A stretch of 14,280 bases of DNA from Candidatus Bathyarchaeota archaeon (GCA_030669135.1 DAOVEE010000027.1:1-14280), one strand, 5' to 3'; shown: positions 1 to 6,024, counted from the first letter of the stretch. Notes: generated by a model not told the origin, from the sequence alone. Numbers and translations: made by a program.

Positions 1-69
1 ATGTCCTACCGCAAGCTGGATAAGGCTCTGAGGGAAGTCGAGGTCGACTTCGGCGAGACGCCGGACTAG
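1..69 (+). CDS. C-terminal tail of an upstream gene, or a 22-residue ORF
   Basis: An open frame runs from the first base to a TAG at 67-69 and encodes 22 mostly charged residues (starts MSYRKLDKAL, ends FGETPD). It opens with ATG at base 1, but the window edge prevents telling a true start from an internal methionine. The acidic, hydrophilic end looks like the tail of a longer soluble protein. It stops just before the TATA-like element of the next gene, so the two are probably separate transcripts. No function can be assigned. Confidence 0.3.
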   Translation: MSYRKLDKALREVEVDFGETPD

Positions 70-78
70 TTTTTTAAA
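70..78 (+). promoter_or_regulatory. TATA-like element for the 103-684 membrane protein
   Basis: The run TTTTTTAAA centres about 28 bases before the TTG at 103. Archaeal TATA boxes lie about 26 bases before the transcription start, so the transcript would begin at or next to the start codon (leaderless). This agrees with the lack of a Shine-Dalgarno sequence and supports TTG 103 as the start. Confidence 0.5.
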
Positions 79-102
79 CCCAAATACCTCAATCTGGTTA
101 GG

Positions 103-684
103 TTGATCGAGCCCTACATACTGATCCTGCTGGCCGTCATAACTGCTGTTAGCTACTTCGTCGTCTTAAGGATGGTCTTCGACGACAACTTCGAGGCGAG
201 GTTCAGGGTATACCAGGAAAGGCAGAGGAGCCTTCTCATGAGGGAGAATGAGGAGTTCGTGAGCTCGATGCAAGGCGTCATGGAACTGGACCCGGAGTCT
301 GTGGAGGCGTCGGGCTTCGGTGAGAAGTGGCGCCACAAGCTGGCGAGCATCGACGAGGTGCTTGAAAGGCGGAGGGAGCTAGAGGGCAAGGTCCACATGA
401 CATACTACGGCCTCATCGCCTCCGTGTTGACTTCGGCGGCGGCGCTGAGCATCCCCGGCGGGATACCGCTGCCCTTCAACAACGTTCTCTACGTGACCAG
501 CTTCAGCTGGTGGCTCCTCCTCGGGGCACTCCTGTGGATGATGTGGCTGCTCCTGAGGTACCAGATGGTGAACGGCGAGCTCAACAAGACAGGGTTCGAC
601 GACCGCAGAGGCATAAGGATAGGCTCGGGGGAGAACATAGTGTCCAAGCTCTTCAGCCGGCTCTCGGAGGCCCTGAGCCGCTAG
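103..684 (+). CDS. Hypothetical membrane protein, three predicted TM segments
   Basis: A 193-residue protein not recognised as a named family. It has one hydrophobic segment at the N-terminus (about residues 4-25), a long charged region (about 28-98) rich in Arg and Glu that could be helical or coiled coil, then two more membrane segments (about 100-118 and 134-153) and a short basic tail. The layout suggests a membrane-anchored protein with a cytoplasmic helical domain between the first and second segments; the role is unknown. The start is TTG, chosen because a TATA-like element lies about 28 bases upstream and no ATG lies nearby in frame. Its TAG stop at 682-684 overlaps the ligase stop on the other strand at 681-683: the two genes meet tail to tail in the palindrome CTAG, leaving no space for a dedicated terminator. 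Confidence 0.8.
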   Translation: MIEPYILILLAVITAVSYFVVLRMVFDDNFEARFRVYQERQRSLLMRENEEFVSSMQGVMELDPESVEASGFGEKWRHKLASIDEVLERRRELEGKVHMTYYGLIASVLTSAAALSIPGGIPLPFNNVLYVTSFSWWLLLGALLWMMWLLLRYQMVNGELNKTGFDDRRGIRIGSGENIVSKLFSRLSEALSR

Positions 685-2270
685 AGGTCCACCCTGTCCT
701 TGTACCTGAACTGCTTCTCGTAGAGCTCCTCCACCCTCTGCAGCGTGTCGGCCTCCTCGGGCCCCTTGTCCTCCCTTATCCGCTTGACGCGGGCGAACCT
801 GAGGGCGTACCCGGACTCGTAGTGGGGGCTCCTCTGGATCTCGTTGAAAGCCACCTCCACGACGAGCTCGGGGCGGACGTGCACAGTGTAGCTGGACTCG
901 GATACCTTGAGGCTCTGAAGCCTCTCTGTCATCCACTTGAACTGGTCGTCCGTGAGGCCCTTGAACGTCTTCCCTATCACCATGCACCTGTTCCCGTCCC
1001 AGACGGCGAGGTGGTAGTTGCTCAACCAGCCCCTCCTCCTGCCTGAGCCCCAGTCGGCGGCGGCGACCACCACGTCCAAGGTCTCGGCCTCCTTGATCTT
1101 GAACCACGCCTTCCCCCTGGAGCCCGGCGTGTACGGGCTGTCCAGCCGCTTCGCCATCAGCCCCTCATGCCCCATGGCCAGCGCCTCCTTGAGGAACCGC
1201 TCCGCCTCATCAGGGCTCGACGTGACTACCCTCTTCGCCAGAAGCTCCCCCGGAGCGACGGCCCCCAAGGTCTCCCAGCGCCGCCGATAGGGCTCGTCGA
1301 TGAGCAGCTCACCGTCTAGGTAGAGCGCGTCGAAGAGGTGCAGCCTCAGCGGGACCAGCTCCACCATCGTGTCGACGTTCTTGACCCTCGTGAAACGGCG
1401 CATGAGGTCCTGGAATGGTAGAGGCCTGCCGTTCGTCCCGACGGCGACCACCTCACCCTCCAAGATGACGTCGCCGCCCCCGATCCTCTGCTCGACCAGC
1501 TCCACGACCTCCGGGACGCTGTCTGTGACGTCTGAGAGCCTGCGGCTGAAGACTCGTGTCTCCCTGTCCCTTCGATGGATCTGGATCCGGGCGCCATCGT
1601 ACTTATGCTCGAACGCCGTCTCGCCGCCGTGCACCTCGATGGCCTCCGCGGCGTCCTCCGCCATGTTGGCGAGCATCGGCTTCAGCGGCACGAACAGGCT
1701 GGCCTTGATCTTGGTTAGCCCCGCCTCCCCCTGTGACAGGGCCACCTCGGCGATCCTTCCCAGGTCCCCGGTCATCATCAGGGCGCGGCGGACCACTCCC
1801 AGAGGGGCGTCGCACGCCTCCGCTATAGCCTCAAGCATCACGCCCTCGCTGGCCCCTATCCTCATCTCACCGAAGATGATCCGCATCAGGATGTCCGTCT
1901 CGTCGCTGTCGGCGGACGTGAGCAACCCCTCTATAAGCTGCTCCTTGAGCCTCCTAGACCCTGGGCCCGACGCAGCCGCGACACTGGACAGGGTTTCATG
2001 GACCTTTTTGATGGTCAGCTGCTTACTGAAGAGGGTGGTCTGGCCGCCGTGGTTCAGCACGTTCCGTACGGTGCTCCACCCGACGTCAAGGCTCCGCGGG
2101 TCGAACTCGGGAAAAACCGTTCCCACTAACAGGAGCACCGCCGGCGCTACCTCGTCGGGCTCCAGCCTCCTGAGGAAACCGGCTATGAGGGCCGTCTTCT
2201 CCTTCCGCTTCGCGGTGGCCTCCAGGCCCCTGCACAGCGCGGCGAGCTCGCCGAACCCGGTCTCAGGCGT
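681..2270 (-). CDS. lig: ATP-dependent DNA ligase (archaeal type), non-canonical start
   Basis: Seals nicks in duplex DNA via a ligase-AMP intermediate; in archaea it is the replicative ligase joining Okazaki fragments. Counting from the only in-frame GTG (2138), motif I is KYDG with nucleophile Lys179, followed by the adenylation domain (EGE at 227-229, LFDALYLDG 268-276, EGLMAK 325-330, WFKIK 345-349) and a C-terminal OB fold with a clear RSPHYESGYALRF stretch. Family similarity continues well upstream of that GTG: in the same frame up to about 2255 one reads FGELAALCRGLEATAKRKEK, the usual N-terminal helix of archaeal ligases. That segment has no ATG, GTG or TTG. The best start is ACG at 2270, 8 bases after a GGAGG, giving 529 residues and an 8-base overlap with the end of FEN1. 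Alternatives are a +1 shift from FEN1, a sequencing error, or a truncated product from GTG 2138. Product assignment is firm; the start is not. Confidence 0.93.
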   Translation of the reverse strand, partial: TPETGFGELAALCRGLEATAKRKEKTALIAGFLRRLEPDEVAPAVLLLVGTVFPEFDPRSLDVGWSTVRNVLNHGGQTTLFSKQLTIKKVHETLSSVAAASGPGSRRLKEQLIEGLLTSADSDETDILMRIIFGEMRIGASEGVMLEAIAEACDAPLGVVRRALMMTGDLGRIAEVALSQGEAGLTKIKASLFVPLKPMLANMAEDAAEAIEVHGGETAFEHKYDGARIQIHRRDRETRVFSRRLSDVTDSVPEVVELVEQRIGGGDVILEGEVVAVGTNGRPLPFQDLMRRFTRVKNVDTMVELVPLRLHLFDALYLDGELLIDEPYRRRWETLGAVAPGELLAKRVVTSSPDEAERFLKEALAMGHEGLMAKRLDSPYTPGSRGKAWFKIKEAETLDVVVAAADWGSGRRRGWLSNYHLAVWDGNRCMVIGKTFKGLTDDQFKWMTERLQSLKVSESSYTVHVRPELVVEVAFNEIQRSPHYESGYALRFARVKRIREDKGPEEADTLQRVEELYEKQFRYKDRVDL

Positions 2271-3306
2271 TGCGGCCGCCTCCGATATAGTCTGTGAGGC
2301 TCCGCTGGCTGCTCGCGGCGCGCATCCTCTTCACCAGTGTCTCCACGCGTCTCGGGCTGAAGCTGCGCTCTCCGCAGAGGAACCCTACCAAGCCCTCCTC
2401 GTCCAGTTCCCGCGTCTCCACGTCGTATATCTCCGTGATCTCGGGGTCCAAGTATATGTCGCGGATGACCTGATACGTGTCTGGCACTTTGGCGAGGGTC
2501 TCCTCCGGCAGCTCCTCGATGGAGCCGTGTCTCCTCATGAGCTTAAGCGCCGTCTTAGGCCCTATCCCCTTTATGCCTTCGTTGAAGTCTGTGCCCACGA
2601 GTATGGAGAGGTCGATGAGCTGCTCCCTCGTGATCCCCAGCTCCGAGAGGAACCCCTCCAGCTCTATGAGCTCGGGCTCAAGCCTCCGCGCCCTCCCCTT
2701 GCTGGGGAGCCACTCCTCCCCACTTATCGTGAGGTATCTCAACAACCGGGGCGTCCCGAACAGGAGGGAGTCGTAGTCTCTGCTGTTGGCGGCCCAGACG
2801 TCCCCCCTAGACGCCATGTACGCAGCCTGTGCCTCCCCCTCCCCGGGGGCCTGCACCCACGGTATGCCGAGCAGAGTAAGCAGCCTCTTCGTGTCGTCCA
2901 AGCCTTCCCTTGTCAGCCTCCCCGTCATCACGGCCTTAGAGTAGGCCTTCGCGTAGTCTCCGCGGCTCACGGCCTCCCTATACTCCTCCTCTGCCTTCCG
3001 CTTGGCTTCCCGGCGCTTCTCCACCTCTCTCTGCTTCAGCTCCGGTGGTCTGCCGTCGAAGACTATTACCAGCTTCATGCCGTAGTCCGAGACGAGTCGG
3101 GTGGTCCTGAAGGCTAGGCCGACGAGGTGGCTGGTTACTCTCCCCTCGCTGTCCATGAGGGGCGTCCCGTCCCTGGCCCTGATGAGGGCGAGGAACTGGT
3201 GGAGCACGTTGAAGCCGTCCACGGCGAAGCTCCTGCCCTTGAGGTCATCTAGGCTCAGCGTCTTCTTCGCGATTATGGGTGTGAGGAGAACTCCCAACGG
3301 AACCAT
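2263..3306 (-). CDS. fen: Flap endonuclease 1 (FEN1), structure-specific 5' nuclease
   Basis: Removes 5' flaps during Okazaki-fragment maturation and long-patch repair. The 347-residue length is typical of archaeal FEN1. The N-terminal and internal XPG domains carry the metal-binding acidic residues: D30 (AVDGFN), D84 (VFDGRPPELK), E156/E158 (GEGEAQAAYM), D177/D179 (SRDYDSLLFG) and D240 (GTDFNEGIKGIGPKTAL, start of the helix-two-turn-helix DNA-binding element). The C-terminus QRSLTDYI at 334-341 matches a PCNA-interacting (PIP) box, so the protein likely works on the sliding clamp. The ATG at 3306 is preceded by an AT-rich TATA-like element about 23 bases away, with no Shine-Dalgarno, suggesting a leaderless mRNA. 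It overlaps the ligase start by 8 bases, and the two genes make a replication operon. Confidence 0.96.
   Translation of the reverse strand: MVPLGVLLTPIIAKKTLSLDDLKGRSFAVDGFNVLHQFLALIRARDGTPLMDSEGRVTSHLVGLAFRTTRLVSDYGMKLVIVFDGRPPELKQREVEKRREAKRKAEEEYREAVSRGDYAKAYSKAVMTGRLTREGLDDTKRLLTLLGIPWVQAPGEGEAQAAYMASRGDVWAANSRDYDSLLFGTPRLLRYLTISGEEWLPSKGRARRLEPELIELEGFLSELGITREQLIDLSILVGTDFNEGIKGIGPKTALKLMRRHGSIEELPEETLAKVPDTYQVIRDIYLDPEITEIYDVETRELDEEGLVGFLCGERSFSPRRVETLVKRMRAASSQRSLTDYIGGGRNA
2279..2283 (-). promoter_or_regulatory. Shine-Dalgarno GGAGG for the ligase start inside FEN1
   Basis: On the minus strand GGAGG lies inside the last codons of FEN1, 8 bases before an ACG (2270-2268) in the ligase frame. 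It is the only strong Shine-Dalgarno match near the conserved ligase N-terminus. It fits translational coupling, with ribosomes finishing FEN1 (TGA at 2265-2263) restarting on the ligase. Confidence 0.5.
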
Positions 3307-3325
3307 TCAAGCTAAGTAGCAGCCG

Positions 3326-3332
3326 AATAAAT
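3326..3332 (-). promoter_or_regulatory. TATA-like element of the FEN1-ligase operon
   Basis: On the minus strand ATTTATT lies about 23 bases before the FEN1 ATG at 3306, placing transcription initiation at the start codon. It sits within a segment duplicated at 3953-3979 downstream of the DUF401 stop codon, so this promoter was probably formed from, or lies next to, rearranged sequence. Confidence 0.4.
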
Positions 3333-3342
3333 CGGTTTCCCG

Positions 3343-3396
3343 TCACAGACCATAGAGAAGTAGGTGGTAGACGGATTTTACGGCTTAGAGTGCTGC
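3343..3396 (-). pseudogene. Remnant of a duplicated DUF401 3' end
   Basis: Read on the minus strand, this stretch aligns codon for codon, without gaps, to the last codons of the intact DUF401 gene at 3982-4035 (offset 639 bases). The intact copy reads AALYVVGLAYHLLLNGM-stop. This copy reads AAL, then a TAA stop, then AVKSVYHLLLYGL and a TGA stop. The bases after the stop are also shared. The premature stop and several radical changes (G to K, L to S) show decay. Upstream of base 3396 similarity is lost. It is either the stump of a tandem paralogue or an attachment-type repeat left by an element that entered the 3' end of the gene. Confidence 0.7.
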
Positions 3397-3430
3397 ATCT
3401 ACAGGGGAAAGGAAGAGAGAAAAGGAAGGG

Positions 3431-3688
3431 TTGTCCGCTTCAAGGTGTGTCGCATTTCACATATATCTACATGATGTCGAGAACTATTTGCGGGTAACAG
3501 GAATTAATTTTGATTCAGTTAAATTAGGTCAAGCTCAAGACTGTTCCTCATATACAGAGCCAGGGATTTGGGCGAGTGACATAGTGGCCGGTGCTTACAG
3601 GTATGCATACGTCAATTCTGATATCAAATACAGTCAATTACTTGTCAACAAAATCTATGATGGTCATCGTCTTTATTGGCAGAAGTAA
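3431..3688 (+). pseudogene. C-terminal fragment of a DUF3800-like protein
   Basis: An 85-residue open frame starting at TTG 3431 and ending at TAA. The stretch GIWASDIVAGAYRYAYVN followed by a YSQLLVNKI tail resembles the C-terminal motif of DUF3800 proteins (an ADxIAGA core then a short helix), a family often carried by phages and transposons. Full-length members are usually over 200 residues, so the N-terminal catalytic part with its conserved Asp is missing. No Shine-Dalgarno or TATA box supports the TTG. Its base use (many AAT, TAT, AAA codons) is AT-richer than the flanking housekeeping genes. It is best read as debris of a transferred gene between the two repeat copies. The family call rests on motif memory only. 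Confidence 0.45.
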
Positions 3689-3981
3689 GGCGGTCCACAC
3701 GATACTCCCACTCAGGTCTTAACCCCTCTCGCCACAAGGGCACGGTTTCTCGTGGACTTACCCGCCTCAATTGAGCGTAACGATTACTGATATATATGTT
3801 TTTAGAATCTTCAATCGATATTAAAAGGTGAAGCCTAACAAAATGTATAGTATCTCAATAATTGGGCTTCATTTTAGGGGTCTAGCAAAATAAGATGGGC
3901 TTCGAAATAGAAACCATCCCAGTTTCATGTCGTCTCAGGTATCATTCATGAAAAGTTGCAGTCGAATGAATCGGTTTCCAG
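3689..3981. other. Gene-free stretch with a hairpin-rich island
   Basis: No supported gene. Bases 3693-3757 form a GC-rich island in AT-rich surroundings, with several short inverted repeats: GTCCACACGA (3693-3702) against TCGTGGAC (3750-3757, two bases shorter), CCCT/AGGG (3724-3727 and 3737-3740), CACG/CGTG (3741-3744 and 3751-3754) and the palindrome CTCAATTGAG (3766-3775). A minus-strand frame of about 70 codons crosses it but is not recognisable. GAAGCC (3830-3835) and GGCTTC (3865-3870) could form a further weak stem. Possibly a structured RNA or an old insertion-element end. Confidence 0.35.
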
Positions 3982-4035
3982 TTACATGCCGTTGAGCAGA
4001 AGGTGGTATGCGAGCCCTACGACGTAGAGTGCGGC
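3953..4035. repeat. Direct repeat, copy B (DUF401 3' end and flank)
   Basis: Intact partner of the repeat at 3314-3396. Bases 3953-3981 lie downstream of the DUF401 stop codon and 3982-4035 are its last codons. This copy is functional coding sequence, so it is the conserved original or the better-preserved duplicate. Confidence 0.75.
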
Positions 4036-5178
4036 GCTGGACGGCGCCAGGTACCGGATGACCTTGTTCAGGTCAGACTTGAAGTAGGTGTTGGTGAGCA
4101 CCGTGCATAGGTGCAGGGGCGAGGTGATGTAGGTGCACGTGATCCCGAGGAACACTATGCTCGTGTAGTGGATGTTGGGAGCCCCGAAGAGTGGGAGCAG
4201 TATGGGGAAACCTATGCCGACGCCCATCGCCGGGGAGCCCGAGACGGCGCCGATCAGTATGGGGATGACCACCGCGACGGCGAGGACAGGGATCCCTGAG
4301 CCGATCACTGCGTCGAAGAGGCTTGTCACGCTCCCCGAAGCCAGTATCATGTCCCGTAGGTAGAGCATGGAGACCGCGGAGAGGACAATCTCCAGGCTGA
4401 ACCCGCCTACGACCATCCTTGACGCGTCACGGGGTCCTACTCTCCCCAGTAAGAAGGTCGCGGCGATCCCGACGCCGAGGCTGATCCACACGGGGAGCCC
4501 GTACAGGGTCAGCCCCACTGATAGCAGTATGGAAACCACGCCCTTCATGGCCCCGAGTTCAAGTGTCTCGCGGCCGCCGTTCTCCCTCTTCACGGTTATG
4601 AATCTGCGGCCCACGATCAACCCGATGGCTACCATGACGAAGAACAGCGGGGACTGGACCCTGAGCCAAGTGTTGATAGGGAAACCCGAGAGGGTCACCG
4701 CCATTATCGTCGTGGAAGAGATGGGGTTCGTCCAGTAGAGGAGGTGCCTGAACCAGACATTATAGTAGGTCTTGTGCTCGGGCTTCAACCCCAGTTTGTC
4801 GGCCTCAGGCTCTATGAACGGCGCAGACATGAGGGCCCCGCCCGGCATACTAAGGAACCCAAAGAGAGCTGGAATCGTCGCGAGGAGAACGCTGCCGGGC
4901 AGCACCGTGCTCAGGCCCTCGATGAACCGGACCATGAGCCCCGTCTCCTTCAACGCGTAGCCGAGAACCGATATGAGGGCGACTGCTATGCAGAGCGTCC
5001 AGGTGCTCGTCGCCGTCATCGTCTTGAGCAGAACCTTGAAGAGGATGGCCGGGGGGTGCCTGGAGGTCAGCCCTATCATTACTGCGGCGACCGTTATGGC
5101 TGTATAGAACTGGATGTTCTTCGCCCTGAGTATGAAGATCGTGACGAACGCAGCCAGGATTCCTACTACTTCCATCAT
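3982..5178 (-). CDS. DUF401 family integral membrane protein
   Basis: A 398-residue, very hydrophobic protein with roughly ten or eleven predicted membrane segments. The family hallmarks are present: GFLSMPGGALMSAPFIEP (about 107-124), NVWFRH followed by NPI (140-153), an AVSGSPAMGVGIGFPI loop, and near the end SPLHLCTVLTNTYF. DUF401 members are conserved in archaea and some bacteria and resemble ion-transporter superfamily permeases; substrate unknown. The frame is open to a GTG at 5259, but the TATA-like TTTAAATA at 5223-5216 lies inside that extension, and the extra residues are hydrophilic and unlike the family. I therefore start at ATG 5178 (a second ATG follows at once), giving a leader of about 15 bases. 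The 3' end is duplicated in decayed form at 3343-3396. Confidence 0.85.
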   Translation of the reverse strand: MMEVVGILAAFVTIFILRAKNIQFYTAITVAAVMIGLTSRHPPAILFKVLLKTMTATSTWTLCIAVALISVLGYALKETGLMVRFIEGLSTVLPGSVLLATIPALFGFLSMPGGALMSAPFIEPEADKLGLKPEHKTYYNVWFRHLLYWTNPISSTTIMAVTLSGFPINTWLRVQSPLFFVMVAIGLIVGRRFITVKRENGGRETLELGAMKGVVSILLSVGLTLYGLPVWISLGVGIAATFLLGRVGPRDASRMVVGGFSLEIVLSAVSMLYLRDMILASGSVTSLFDAVIGSGIPVLAVAVVIPILIGAVSGSPAMGVGIGFPILLPLFGAPNIHYTSIVFLGITCTYITSPLHLCTVLTNTYFKSDLNKVIRYLAPSSAALYVVGLAYHLLLNGM

Positions 5179-5215
5179 ATTGGGGACCGTGGTCTCTGAG
5201 CAAATAACCCGATGA

Positions 5216-5223
5216 TATTTAAA
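5216..5223 (-). promoter_or_regulatory. TATA box of the DUF401 gene
   Basis: On the minus strand TTTAAATA centres about 41 bases before the ATG at 5178, predicting a transcription start near 5193 and a short leader without a clear Shine-Dalgarno. It argues against the upstream GTG at 5259 as translation start. Confidence 0.5.
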
Positions 5224-5281
5224 CACTAATAATGTACGGTTACAGCCCCGGTTCCCCACCTTCGTCCATCAGGTCAAGACC

Positions 5282-5455
5282 CTATATCCTAAGGATTGCC
5301 CTGACGATCCAGAAGAAGATCTTCAGGGGCAGCAGTAACAGGGTCAGCAAGAGGCTCACCAAGAAGGTTACGCCCATCAGAACGGAGGCCACGAGGAGGA
5401 TCACTCCCAGTATGGCTATCAGGAGTATGAGGAATACTCCCACCACTACACCCAT
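5282..5455 (-). CDS. 57-residue hydrophobic membrane miniprotein
   Basis: A small open frame from ATG 5455 to TAG 5284-5282. The protein is almost wholly hydrophobic: MGVVVGVFLILLIAILGVIL, then a second apolar stretch (about 29-43) ending in LPLK, and an aromatic/basic amphipathic end with FFWIVRAILRI. It would form two membrane segments, or one hairpin plus a C-terminal amphipathic helix. Evidence for a real gene: the conceptual protein is coherent over its full length, the start is 24-25 bases from a TATA-like element (5475-5484, leaderless geometry), and it fills a 270-base gap that has no other credible gene. No family is recognised. It lies upstream of DUF401 on the same strand but is separated by about 100 bases and DUF401's own TATA box. 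Confidence 0.6.
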   Translation of the reverse strand: MGVVVGVFLILLIAILGVILLVASVLMGVTFLVSLLLTLLLLPLKIFFWIVRAILRI

Positions 5456-5474
5456 GTATCACTAGCGATATCTT

Positions 5475-5484
5475 GGTTTTAACC
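5475..5484. promoter_or_regulatory. Shared TATA-like element, divergent promoter
   Basis: GGTTTTAACC lies about 25 bases from the minus-strand ATG at 5455 (leaderless) and about 46 bases before the plus-strand GTG at 5526 (leader of about 20 bases). It is nearly symmetric, so it may serve both directions. Confidence 0.4.
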
Positions 5485-5512
5485 GTTTCGGTAACCATGT
5501 AAACCGCCGCCC

Positions 5513-5518
5513 AAGGAG
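5513..5518 (+). promoter_or_regulatory. Shine-Dalgarno AAGGAG for GTG 5526
   Basis: AAGGAG lies 7 bases before the GTG at 5526. It fixes the start of the split CPKC thioredoxin-fold gene, which would be missed by ATG-only or longest-frame searches. Confidence 0.6.
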
Positions 5519-5525
5519 AACACGC

Positions 5526-5776
5526 GTGAACCCGGAGCCTGACATAGTGCTATTCATAATCCCACCGTGCCCTAAATGCGTCGCGGTCAAACGACACGTA
5601 TTAGAGATATCCAAGGAACGCCCGGAGTTCACCGTGAAGGAGCTCAACATGCTAACAAACATGGGACTCCGCTTAAACACGGGTTCCTAACAGGGCTGAC
5701 CATGCTAGTCAGAGGAAAACCGCTCAAAGAAGTGGTTTCCAAACTAAAGATAATTGATACACTGTCTCATGAATGA
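5526..5776 (+). pseudogene. Thioredoxin-fold CPKC protein, split by a -1 frame change
   Basis: Reading from GTG 5526 gives MNPEPDIVLFIIPPCPKC, a beta strand then a CxxC redox motif (Cys15, Cys18) on a helix, continuing to a TAA at 5688-5690 (54 residues). The missing C-terminal half lies in the -1 frame: KHGFLTGLTMLVRGKPLKEV and on to TGA 5774-5776. Joined near base 5675 the product is about 83 residues, the normal size of small glutaredoxin/thioredoxin-like disulfide proteins, with a glycine-rich beta strand after the helix. The crossover falls at C TTA AAC (5672-5678), close to the strong -1 slippery heptamer T TTA AAC. A weak stem CTGAC/GTCAG (5696-5700 and 5708-5712) lies downstream. Either this is a recent pseudogene or sequencing indel, or the full protein is made by programmed -1 frameshifting. 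Both halves look uneroded, which favours a recent or functional shift. Confidence 0.65.
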
Positions 5777-6024
5777 CGGTTAACAAGAAAATGCGCATAT
5801 TCTAGTCCCTTATTTCTATATACACAGTGTATAAACCTTAAAAAAACGATGAAATTAGTCGATATAATCGTTAAACAGCATATGTGTATAGTTTAAATGA
5901 TAAAAATATGCATTCACTGACGTCAATGAAATATATATGTCAACATATTTCTTCAAAAAGTGTCTTAAAACTAAAATACCTAATCAATACACACCTATAA
6001 TCGATACGGTAAGCCGGTGCCCAT
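5777..6024. promoter_or_regulatory. AT-rich intergenic region with two dyads and the RR promoter
   Basis: No gene seen. It contains the perfect palindrome TATACACAGTGTATA (5819-5833) and the dyad ATATGTCAACATAT (5935-5948), both resembling the ATACA/TGTAT dyads near the Lrp gene. TTAAAACTAAAATAC (5965-5979) is the likely TATA region, and GGTG (6016-6019) sits 5 bases before the ATG of the response regulator at 6025. Confidence 0.4.

Larger units (their letters stand above)
3314..3396. repeat. Direct repeat, copy A (pairs with 3953-4035)
   Basis: An ungapped direct repeat of about 83 bases at a constant offset of 639. The non-coding part (3314-3340) matches its partner at 24 of 27 positions, including GAATAAATCGGTTTCC against GAATGAATCGGTTTCC. 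The rest covers the DUF401 3' coding end and is more diverged. The two copies bracket an AT-rich stretch of about 555 bases. Confidence 0.75.

Noticed and set aside
379..1107. Minus-strand open frame of 242 codons, and the plus frame at 510-1046
   Set aside because: Both are antisense or alternate-frame shadows of the membrane protein and ligase; no coherent fold or promoter.
1369..3117. Plus-strand open frame of 582 codons
   Set aside because: It lies fully antisense to the ligase and FEN1, is low-complexity in Ser, Arg and Leu, and has no recognisable domain; it is a shadow of GC-rich coding sequence.
3693..3757. tRNA-like fold
   Set aside because: The outer ends pair, but there is no T-loop consensus, no D-loop and no plausible anticodon arm, so I do not call a tRNA.
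3662..3870. Minus-strand frame of about 70 codons across the hairpin island, considered as a TnpB tail
   Set aside because: I could not match it to a TnpB zinc finger or any known tail, and upstream TnpB domains are absent.
5179..5259. N-terminal extension of DUF401 to GTG 5259
   Set aside because: It contains the probable TATA box and encodes hydrophilic residues unlike the family; the start at 5178 fits better.
5475..5484. A second, separate promoter for the CPKC gene
   Set aside because: No further TATA-like element was seen between 5485 and 5512; a single shared element explains both starts.
5232..5498. Frames at 5232-5465 (plus) and 5289-5498 (minus)
   Set aside because: They overlap the coherent 57-residue membrane miniprotein in other frames and have no family character.
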